A stretch of 13,196 bases of DNA. It comes from an uncultured Oscillibacter sp. GTDB taxonomy: Bacteria; Bacillota; Clostridia; Oscillospirales; Oscillospiraceae. Both the position numbers and the translations under genes were made by a program. Shown one piece after another: positions 7,447-13,196 of the stretch. The stretch is from contig CAMMCS010000034.1 of the NCBI GenBank assembly GCA_946494635.1, positions 1-13,196 on the forward strand. The letters run 5' to 3'. Within the stretch, counting starts at the first letter, position 1, and every line of letters starts with the position of its first letter. The notes below the pieces were generated by a model. It made no database searches. It was not told the DNA's origin and saw only the letters and a list, made by a program, of their open reading frames with translations.

Positions 7447-8769
7447 ATGGCAAAAAAGATCATTCTATTTCTCAGCGAGCTGCGGGGTGCCCAACAGGAG
7501 GAGACCTATGACTGTCCGGACGGGGGACAGGCCACCGGGCGGCAGACCAATGAGGCGCCGGTTCAGTATCTGCTGCGGGTCCATCCCGATGTCCGGGAGA
7601 TCCTCTGCGTGGTGACCCCGCGTGCGGAAGAGAGCGCGTGGGAACCCTTCCGGCAGGCGGTGGAACAGACAGCGGAGAAGGTCCGCTGCACGAAGATCCC
7701 CTTCCAGGGGCAGGAGGATTTCTCCCAGGAAGTTCTGCCCGAAATCCTCGCCCAAACCGCTGGCGGGGATACCATTCTGCTGGAGACCACCGGCGGATTC
7801 CGGAACGCCGTGATGTATCTGCTGCTGATCAGCCGGGCACTGTCCTTTGCGGGGGTACGGACTGTTGGCGCCGTCTACAGCAACTACAGCCGCCGCCGGA
7901 TTGAGGATATCACCCCCCTGATAGGTTTTTTTGACTTCATCGGCGGGATGCAGGAGCTGACCTCCTTTGGCAATGTGCGCTCTCTGCGGGAATACTACCG
8001 GGCCCGGACTCATGTGCCGGAAATCGACAGCCTGCTGGACGCTGTGGAGCAGCTGTGGGAGTGCATTACCCTCTGCCGCACCAACCAGATCCCGGAGCGG
8101 ATGGAGCAGTTCAACCAGGCGGTGGAGCAGGCGTCAGTCTGCGGCGATCCCCTGATGTGCGCGCTGCTTCCCGCCTTCCGCAAAAAATTCGGAAAGAGGC
8201 TGACGATCCCCGGGCTGATCAAGTGGTGCGTCCAGAGCGATATGCTGCAGCAGGCGCTGACCATCTACAAAGAACGCATCCCAACGTATTTGATGGTAGA
8301 GCGGCCCGATATCCTCCACGTCCCGGCAGGGATGCCGCCTCCGGAAATGCGGAAGGACTATGTCAGCGAGGAGGAGGCGCGGTTTTACGAGCATTTCCTC
8401 AAAATGGGCCGGAACATGGAAAAGGCCTACTACGGCAGATCCCGGGACACCGGCGAGGGGTGGAAGGACTACACGGTGACCACGCTGGAGCGGCTGGAGG
8501 AGTTTCTGCCCCACTCCTATTTCACCACCCAGTATCCCATTGAGCGGCTTCGCGTCATCGTTATGGATTATCTCTACATCCGGGCCCTGCGCAATATGAC
8601 CAACCACGCCAACGACCAGGAGACGGGTTCCCAGCGGCAGCTGATGACCTACCTGAGCGGCTATGGTTACCAGCGGCTGGACGAGGTTCGGGCCCAGGAC
8701 ATCGCCGGAGCAATCCTGCGGGCGCTGGAGCACCTGCAGCCGCTGACAAAAAAGGAGCGTGCCAAATGA
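7447..8769 (+). CDS. CARF-HEPN ribonuclease, Csm6/Csx1-like
   Basis: A 440-residue ancillary type III effector. The N-terminal half (1-185) looks like a Rossmann-type CARF domain: a hydrophobic first strand (KKIILFLS), the ligand-loop signature ETTGGFRN (113-120), and the following helix. A helical middle leads to a C-terminal HEPN domain with the ribonuclease motif R-X4-H at Arg382-His387 (RNMTNH). Proteins of this plan bind cyclic oligoadenylate made by Cas10 and then cleave RNA non-specifically, causing dormancy or abortive defence. The region after the CARF motif (DITPLIGFFDFIGGM) recalls TM1812/Csx1-type proteins rather than classical Csm6. ATG at 7447 is one base after the previous stop and follows AAGGAAGGAG; the open frame reaches upstream to 7393, which would overlap the preceding gene. 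The CARF-HEPN reading is firm; the ligand size is unknown. Confidence 0.82.
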   Translation: MAKKIILFLSELRGAQQEETYDCPDGGQATGRQTNEAPVQYLLRVHPDVREILCVVTPRAEESAWEPFRQAVEQTAEKVRCTKIPFQGQEDFSQEVLPEILAQTAGGDTILLETTGGFRNAVMYLLLISRALSFAGVRTVGAVYSNYSRRRIEDITPLIGFFDFIGGMQELTSFGNVRSLREYYRARTHVPEIDSLLDAVEQLWECITLCRTNQIPERMEQFNQAVEQASVCGDPLMCALLPAFRKKFGKRLTIPGLIKWCVQSDMLQQALTIYKERIPTYLMVERPDILHVPAGMPPPEMRKDYVSEEEARFYEHFLKMGRNMEKAYYGRSRDTGEGWKDYTVTTLERLEEFLPHSYFTTQYPIERLRVIVMDYLYIRALRNMTNHANDQETGSQRQLMTYLSGYGYQRLDEVRAQDIAGAILRALEHLQPLTKKERAK

Positions 8770-9395
8770 AAAAATTTATCACAGTGGTTCCCTTTCAGAT
8801 AAAGGGCCAATTGGGCAGCTATCTCTACCGGGCGGTCGGCAACAGCCGGCTGCAGATGGAGGAAAAGACCAGTTTCCCGATCCTGACGGCAGTCAGCGGC
8901 TACCTCCGGCCGGGAGAGGACGCCCGTGTGATCGCCCTGGCGGCGGACACCGAGGACGGGCGGCGGAACCTGGAGCAGCTGCGGATCCAGCTGGCGGATC
9001 TCTGCCGCCGCCGCGGCCTTGTGGAGCCTGAGGTGACAGAGGTGGCACTGGCGGGCGGCGACGAGGTATCCGCCCATGTGGAGACGTTCCAGCGGCTGAT
9101 CGACCAGGTGGAGGATGACGATGAGCTCTTCGCCTGCCTGACCTATGGGACAAAGCCGCTGTCCCAGGCGGTGATGATGGCGGTGCAGTATGCCTACCGG
9201 GTCAAGAAAAACGCCTCCATCTCCTGTATTGTGTACGGCAGCGTTTACCGCAGCCGAAGCGGTGATCCCGCTGCCTGGACGGCCGCGGTATACGACGAGA
9301 CGGCCCTGGTGCAGCTGGACGAGATCGTGCGGCTGCTGGCGGCCCGGGGCGTGGAAAATCCCCGGGAGTCCATCCGGCGGATCCTGGACCTGTGA
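8766..9395 (+). CDS. Stand-alone CARF-like protein
   Basis: A 209-residue protein beginning with a hydrophobic strand (KKFITVVPF) and carrying LTYGTKPLSQAV (125-136), which matches the T-x-G-T/F-K/R ligand-loop signature of CARF domains, followed by an alanine-rich helix and the strand ISCIVYGSVYR (152-162). No HEPN, nuclease, protease or DNA-binding domain is attached. It could be a ring nuclease that destroys cyclic oligoadenylate, or a sensor that regulates a partner. Its start overlaps the CARF-HEPN stop (ATGA) with AAGGAG upstream, and the next gene is the sigma-like protein 15 bases downstream, so coordinated synthesis is likely. CARF identity is moderately supported; the biochemical role is open. 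Confidence 0.6.
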   Translation: MKKFITVVPFQIKGQLGSYLYRAVGNSRLQMEEKTSFPILTAVSGYLRPGEDARVIALAADTEDGRRNLEQLRIQLADLCRRRGLVEPEVTEVALAGGDEVSAHVETFQRLIDQVEDDDELFACLTYGTKPLSQAVMMAVQYAYRVKKNASISCIVYGSVYRSRSGDPAAWTAAVYDETALVQLDEIVRLLAARGVENPRESIRRILDL

Positions 9396-9410
9396 GTGAG
9401 GTGAGCAGCC

Positions 9411-10289
9411 GTGAAGATGAATGACGGAGACGAGCAGGCGCTGTGGGAGAAGCTGGAGCGGCTGGTGCTTCAGTGGCGGGGCCTGGATGCGGACAGCGCC
9501 GCCGCCCGGATGTCCCTGAATTTTGCGATGACGGAAACGCTGCTGACCCTCTTTCCCCAGCCGGAGGCGCTGGATGCCCTGGGGGCTTTTTGGGAGCGGG
9601 ATCTGGACAAATATGATCCGGAAAAGGGGAGCTTCCGGGCCTTTGTCACAAGCCGCCTGAAGCTCCGCAGGAAGGATCTGGAATATGAGGACTTCGGGGC
9701 CCGCCGCCAGACGGTGGAGGAGGACGGCGAGCGGCGCCAGCGGCGCTTTGGAGCGGTCTCTTTGGACGCGCCGGCCGGGGAGGACCGGTCCGGGACCTGG
9801 GGGGATCTGCAGCAGGACGCCGCCGCCGGAGACCTCCAGGCGGACCTGGACACGGAGGCCCGCGCCCGGGAGCTGATCGCCCTGATCCTGACGCTGCCTC
9901 GGCGCCTGACAGGCCAGGCAAAAAACCCCCTCCGCATCAATTACTACCGGATGTTCTTCACGGACAGCATGGTGGACGCCCTCCACACTGTGGGGGCGGA
10001 GCCCTACCGCGCCCGGGAGCGGGATCTGTTTGACGCGATGAAGGTGCCGTTTCTGGACTTTTTCATGGCCGGGATCTGCAGAACGGCAAGGGAGATCCTG
10101 GCCTGTGATCTGAAGGACTACGGCCGGATGGTGCCGGGACGCCCCATGGAGCCGCCGACCCAGCCCCTGCCCAATGACGTTTACATGCAGTATCTGAACC
10201 GGGAGGAGGGCATGGCCATCAGAAGCGCCTCCACCATTACCAACCAGCGCACGGCCTATTATGCGTTTTTGAAGGAGAACCTATGCTGA
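9411..10289 (+). CDS. Sigma-70-like protein in the type III CRISPR operon
   Basis: A 292-residue protein not known to me as a Cas family. Residues 60-92 (including KYDPEKGSFRAFV and a basic RLKLRRKDLE segment) resemble sigma-70 region 2, where factors carry a K/FDPEKG-F motif. VSLDAPAGED (116-125), followed by GTWGDL, matches the region-3 pattern VSLDAPVGED...LGD of sigma factors. The C-terminus (about 256-290, with STITNQRTAYYAFL) looks like a helix-turn-helix such as region 4. The centre (150-245) is helical and unassigned. It may recruit RNA polymerase or be a repurposed sigma-derived protein. GTG at 9411, after a GAGGTGAG box, is taken as start; ATG at 9417 is possible. It overlaps cas6 by 7 bases. 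Sigma-derived RNA-polymerase regulators are known in III-E (Csx30/RpoE) and CalpL/CalpT/CalpS systems, but this one differs in context. Confidence 0.6.
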   Translation: MKMNDGDEQALWEKLERLVLQWRGLDADSAAARMSLNFAMTETLLTLFPQPEALDALGAFWERDLDKYDPEKGSFRAFVTSRLKLRRKDLEYEDFGARRQTVEEDGERRQRRFGAVSLDAPAGEDRSGTWGDLQQDAAAGDLQADLDTEARARELIALILTLPRRLTGQAKNPLRINYYRMFFTDSMVDALHTVGAEPYRARERDLFDAMKVPFLDFFMAGICRTAREILACDLKDYGRMVPGRPMEPPTQPLPNDVYMQYLNREEGMAIRSASTITNQRTAYYAFLKENLC

Positions 10290-11023
10290 CCCAGTACCGC
10301 CTGGAACTGCATCCGGACCGCCCCTGCCGGCCAAGGGCAGAGTGGGGCTATCGCCTGTACGCCGCTCTGTTGGAGCAGATGCCGGCTGCCTTCGGCACAG
10401 CGGCCCACCAGGATGGGAGGACCCCCATCAGCCAGCATCTGACCGCGGGGGACGGGGCCCTCCGCTGGACGGTGAGCCTGCTGGGCACGGCGTGCGAAGC
10501 GGCGGCCTCCGGCGCGCTGGAGCGCCTGGACCGGATCTGCCTGGAGAAGGATGGCATCCTTCTGACGGTGCGGAACCGGCAGCGCAGCTCCGTGGCGGAC
10601 GTGGAGGCGCTGCTGACCCTGGCCTCCTGTGAGAGCGGGCTTCATACCCTCGGGTTCCGGACGGCCACAGCCTTTAAGAGCCGGGGGCAGTATCTGAACC
10701 TGCCGTCTGCCCGCCTCATTGTCCAAAGCCTGATCCAGAAGTGGAACGGCTGCATTGCCGAGTGTCCCATCGAAGATGAGGACGGCCAGGGCACGGACGC
10801 CCTGGCGGCGGGGCTGCAGCTGCGGAGCTTCCGCCTGCAGGACCGGGTCTACCATCTGAAGGGCAGCCCGGTTCCGGGCTTTGTGGGCGAGCTGACGCTG
10901 GAAAACCGTCTGCAGGGCTTTCCGCGCCAGCTGGCGGATGCGCTGCTGGTGTTTGCGGAGTATGCCGGCGTAGGGATCAAGACCACGCTGGGCATGGGCG
11001 GCGTGGAGCGCCTGAACCGATAG
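10283..11023 (+). CDS. cas6: Cas6 CRISPR RNA endoribonuclease
   Basis: The 246-residue protein has the Cas6 layout: two ferredoxin-like halves with FRTATAFKSRGQYLNLPS (125-142) in the middle and the C-terminal glycine-rich loop AGVGIKTTLGMGGVE (228-242), which contacts the repeat RNA. His42 and His52 near the N-terminal half are candidates for the catalytic histidine. Cas6 cuts pre-crRNA within the repeat to give the guides loaded into the effector. The start overlaps the sigma-like gene by 7 bases, and the operon terminator follows the stop within about 20 bases, so this is the last gene. Length is typical. Confidence 0.88.
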   Translation: MLTQYRLELHPDRPCRPRAEWGYRLYAALLEQMPAAFGTAAHQDGRTPISQHLTAGDGALRWTVSLLGTACEAAASGALERLDRICLEKDGILLTVRNRQRSSVADVEALLTLASCESGLHTLGFRTATAFKSRGQYLNLPSARLIVQSLIQKWNGCIAECPIEDEDGQGTDALAAGLQLRSFRLQDRVYHLKGSPVPGFVGELTLENRLQGFPRQLADALLVFAEYAGVGIKTTLGMGGVERLNR

Positions 11024-11041
11024 ATGAAGCGCCCGCGGAAC

Positions 11042-11079
11042 GCGGCGCACGGGATTTATCCCGTGCGCCGCTTCTTTTT
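11042..11079 (+). terminator. Rho-independent terminator of the cas operon
   Basis: A perfect 13-bp stem (11042-11054 with 11059-11071) closes a TTTA loop and is followed by TTCTTTTT. It begins 19 bases after the cas6 stop, so it ends the nine-gene operon and separates it from the two downstream genes. Confidence 0.92.
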
Positions 11080-11201
11080 GCCCATTTTCACGCGGGGAGA
11101 GGGGTTGGCACTGCGCCCGGCTTCAGGCTGGGGAACAGATTTTACCGGGGCCTGAATTGGCTTTCGCCGGTGCCGATTTCCCTTTGAAAGGAGGAAAGCC
11201 G

Positions 11202-11576
11202 ATGGAACAGACAAAGACGCACCGGGTGCTGTGGATCTCCCGCCACACCATGACGGGGGAGCAGCGGGCGGATCTGGAGCGGGTCATGGGAGGCCCGGTG
11301 GAACTGACTGTCTGGTCAGACACGGTGGAGAACCTGCAGGACCTGCAGCCCCTGGTGCGCCGGTCAGACGCGGTGGCGGCGGTGCTTCCTGCGGAGAAGC
11401 TGGCCCAGCTGCTGGAAATCGCCGGAGGCCGCCCGGTCCTCCAGGCCAAGTCCGGCCGGATGGCCACGGGCCGGTGGACCACACAGCCCGACGGACGGCG
11501 GGAACGGGAGTTCGTCTTCGTCCACTGCGGATGGCAGCAGATCCTCCAGGTCCGGATCAAAACCAGGGCCCTGTGA
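11202..11576 (+). CDS. Small alpha/beta protein of unknown function
   Basis: A 124-residue protein with no family I can name securely. It starts with a hydrophobic strand ending in WISRH, then TMTGEQRADLERV, a central DAVAAVLPAEKLAQLLE segment, and a final strand after FVFVHCGWQQI, which reads like a compact Rossmann-like alpha/beta fold. The SRH motif near the N-terminus plus D-x-V-x3-LP in the middle faintly recalls the small CRISPR ancillary protein Csx16, but I cannot confirm this. ATG at 11202 is chosen because AAAGGAGGA sits at 11188-11196; an upstream in-frame start at 11157 has no such site. It lies beyond the cas terminator, so it is transcribed separately, and I see no clear promoter. 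A real gene by its ribosome binding site and composition. Confidence 0.7.
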   Translation: MEQTKTHRVLWISRHTMTGEQRADLERVMGGPVELTVWSDTVENLQDLQPLVRRSDAVAAVLPAEKLAQLLEIAGGRPVLQAKSGRMATGRWTTQPDGRREREFVFVHCGWQQILQVRIKTRAL

Positions 11577-11863
11577 GGCCCTGCGGCGATTGCCCCGGGC
11601 GGCCGGCGGGAGGTACCCGCCCCGGCCGGGGCCGGGACGGACATCCTGCGCGCTGCGCCGCCGCCTGGATGGAGGGCCGTCCCCCTGCGGACAGCGAGCT
11701 CGCCTAAACTTTTTCCCAGCAGCCCTGAATCCGGAACGACGGATTCCGATGAGATCATGTCAGGGCAGCGGCCCACAAAAAACACCGCCCCGGACGGGCG
11801 GCGGAAAACAGGCCACAAGATAAGATCAATCAGCTCAAACGGAACTTAAAGGAGGAAATCACA
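11577..11863. other. Intergenic region with several short hairpins
   Basis: No credible gene. It contains a GGCGGG/CCCGCC hairpin shortly after 11600, a 10-bp palindrome GCGAGCTCGC (11694-11703) followed by CTAAACTTTTT, and a 7-bp hairpin GAATCCG/CGGATTC (11727-11746). None has the stem-plus-T-run form of a + strand terminator, though the palindrome followed by five T might weakly act as one for the small gene upstream. A strong AAAGGAGGA site at the right end serves the next gene. Confidence 0.5.
11777..11801 (-). terminator. Possible minus-strand rho-independent terminator
   Basis: Read on the minus strand, a 6-bp CCGCCC/GGGCGG stem with a 5-base loop is followed by TGTTTTTTG. No minus-strand gene is evident to its right, so it might stop antisense transcription, or it may be chance in GC-rich DNA. 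Confidence 0.3.
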
Positions 11864-13048
11864 ATGATGGAACTGAAATTTACAGTGTCCCAGACCGCAG
11901 CCGCCATGGGTATGGAGCCCGCCCGGATGTGGGCGCTCCTGGGGCAGTGGGGCGTCCAGCCCCGGGAGGACAGCCTGACCCTGGAGCAGATCCAGCAGCT
12001 GCGGCAGCTGCTGTCGGAACACCAGGACGAGCATCAGCTGCGGGCGCAGAACAGCCTGGAGCGGGTGGTCCAGCGGTACACCCTGCTGGCAGATACCTGC
12101 TCCCTGCTCCACCAGCAGTTCCCGCTGCTGGCGGAGCGGCTGACGCCGCTGCTGCGCCAGAGCTGCAGGACGCTGATCGTCCCCTCCGGCGTGCTGGCAG
12201 AGCTGCGGAGCCTGCCCCTCAAAAAGCCGGAGCTGACAGAGCGGGTCCGGACGGCCCTGCCCTGCCTGGCGAAGCTGCAGGACCAGGGGCTCCTCCGGAT
12301 CTACGGCGAACGGGAGGGAAGCTTCGGCGACCAGCAGCTGCTCTCCTCCGCCACCCGCCTCATGACCTCCAGCCCGCTGCTGGTGATCACCCAGGACCGG
12401 GACCTGTCCTGTGACCTGCTGCGCCTGAACCAGCTGGACTCCATGCGGGAGAAGCAGCCGGTGGCGGTCAGCCGGATCAACCGGTACGGGTATCTGTCCC
12501 GGTTCCAGCCGCTGGAGCAGCGTCCGGCGGACACCCGGGCGGAGGGCGCTGCGGCCTTCGCCGGGGCGGACGGAGACCTGCGCAGGAGAGAGAGGGCGCC
12601 GCTGGGCGGACTCCCCTGGACAGAGCGCCGGGCAGACCCTGCCCCGGCGGAGCAGCCGCTGCCCCGGCACCGGGAGCTGGACCGCCAGCCGGCGCCAAAG
12701 GACGCTGGTGAAGACGCTCCGGCCGGCAGCTGGCGCCTGCTGTGGAGCGGCTTCACCCGCTGCCTCCGGGAGGAGTTTGCGGCCCAGCGGGCTGCCTCTG
12801 CCGCGGAAAAGTCCAGCCCGGAGCCGGCTGACCGGCAGGAGCGGCCAGCGCCCGGAGAGGACGCCGCTGCGGCGGATCCCACCCGGGTGTACCAGCGGGT
12901 CTGCTGCGTGGAGTGCGGGCAGTCCTTCGACATCACCGTGGGGGAGTCCCTGTACTTCCACCAGCATCACCTGAACCTTCCCAGACGGTGCCCTGCCTGC
13001 AGAAGGCAGCGGAGGATGGAGCGGGCAGGGCTGACCCTCGGCGCGTGA
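11864..13048 (+). CDS. PIN-domain protein with N-terminal HTH-like segment and C-terminal zinc ribbon
   Basis: A 394-residue protein in three parts. Residues 1-50 (FTVSQTAAAMGMEPARMWALL, then LTLEQIQQLRQLL) look like a helix-turn-helix. Residues about 70-190 resemble a PIN-fold nuclease, with acidic residues in the expected order: Asp77 (LADTCSLL), Glu113 (VLAELRSL), Asp156 (FGDQQLL) and Asp178/Asp180 (TQDRDLS). A low-complexity Pro/Ala/Arg/Glu-rich linker (about 220-340) leads to a zinc ribbon, CVEC (348-351) and CPAC (376-379), with the spacing and YFHQ...LPRRCPACR pattern of the zf-trcl type. The start at 11864 follows AAAGGAGGA; a second ATG is the next codon. PIN proteins cleave RNA, so it could be a stand-alone RNase or the toxin-like part of a defence or mobile element. 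No antitoxin gene is seen. A link to the cas operon is unproven. Confidence 0.7.
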   Translation: MMELKFTVSQTAAAMGMEPARMWALLGQWGVQPREDSLTLEQIQQLRQLLSEHQDEHQLRAQNSLERVVQRYTLLADTCSLLHQQFPLLAERLTPLLRQSCRTLIVPSGVLAELRSLPLKKPELTERVRTALPCLAKLQDQGLLRIYGEREGSFGDQQLLSSATRLMTSSPLLVITQDRDLSCDLLRLNQLDSMREKQPVAVSRINRYGYLSRFQPLEQRPADTRAEGAAAFAGADGDLRRRERAPLGGLPWTERRADPAPAEQPLPRHRELDRQPAPKDAGEDAPAGSWRLLWSGFTRCLREEFAAQRAASAAEKSSPEPADRQERPAPGEDAAAADPTRVYQRVCCVECGQSFDITVGESLYFHQHHLNLPRRCPACRRQRRMERAGLTLGA

Positions 13049-13196
13049 GCGGGCAGCGGAGTGGAGGAATCCGCTCCTCAGGACAGCTGACGCAAAGCCG
13101 CCGGGGGGCCGCCCCGCCGCCGGGGGGTGGGGGGCGTCACCCGCCGTTTTTCCGGCGGGGGGGCCGGGAAGGCCGGGGGCCAGCCGGGGTTGGGGG
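13049..13196. other. Very G/C-rich non-coding end of the window
   Basis: No gene is seen. It holds an AGCGGA/TCCGCT hairpin (13055-13060 with 13070-13075) and a CCCGCCG/CGGCGGG hairpin (13140-13146 with 13153-13159) whose T-run lies in the loop rather than after the stem. Neither is a clear terminator. Long G runs dominate the last 100 bases. Confidence 0.5.

Noticed and set aside
8667..9986. Minus-strand open frame of 439 codons opposite the CARF and sigma-like genes
   Set aside because: No motif, no plausible ribosome binding site, and the + strand genes there are tightly coupled and have recognisable domains.
11105..11146. Promoter with -35 TTGGCA before the small protein gene
   Set aside because: No acceptable -10 hexamer is found 16-18 bases downstream.
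13140..13159. Terminator after the PIN protein gene
   Set aside because: The T-run is in the loop and G residues follow the stem, unlike a rho-independent terminator.

Overview
The window is GC-rich bacterial DNA with strong AGGAGG-type ribosome binding sites, heavily overlapping genes and a rho-independent terminator. Together with a PIN/zinc-ribbon protein of a kind I associate with Clostridia, this suggests a high-GC Firmicute (Oscillospiraceae-like). The taxon is an inference. All credible genes lie on the + strand.

Positions 1-458 hold no gene I can support. They contain a long imperfect hairpin (57-95) and two related hairpin-forming repeats 69 bp apart (about 109-133 and 176-202) that could be degenerate CRISPR-type repeats. 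A good promoter with an extended -10 (TGCTATAAT, -10 at 483-488) lies just upstream of the first cas gene.

Positions 539-11023 form one tightly packed operon of nine genes, most of them overlapping or nearly abutting, that ends in a perfect 13-bp stem terminator. The first five genes read, in order: a small HD-less Cas10, a Cas7-Cas5(Csx10)-Cas11-like fusion, a tandem double Cas7, a Csx19-like protein, and a TIGR03986-type Cas7 with a large insertion. This is the subunit set of the type III-D variant (III-Dv) effector described in Synechocystis. The last gene is cas6, which makes crRNA.

Between the effector genes and cas6 sits an ancillary module: a CARF-HEPN ribonuclease (Csm6/Csx1-like), a second stand-alone CARF-like protein, and a protein resembling sigma-70 factors. 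The likely logic is that target RNA binding activates Cas10 to make cyclic oligoadenylate, which the CARF-HEPN RNase senses. The second CARF protein and the sigma-like protein suggest an additional branch acting on transcription. That last step is a hypothesis and is the most interesting point of the window. No cas1, cas2 or intact CRISPR array is present here.

Beyond the terminator come a small unrecognised alpha/beta protein (11202-11576) and a PIN-domain protein with an N-terminal HTH-like segment and a C-terminal zinc ribbon (11864-13048). The window ends in very G/C-rich non-coding sequence.
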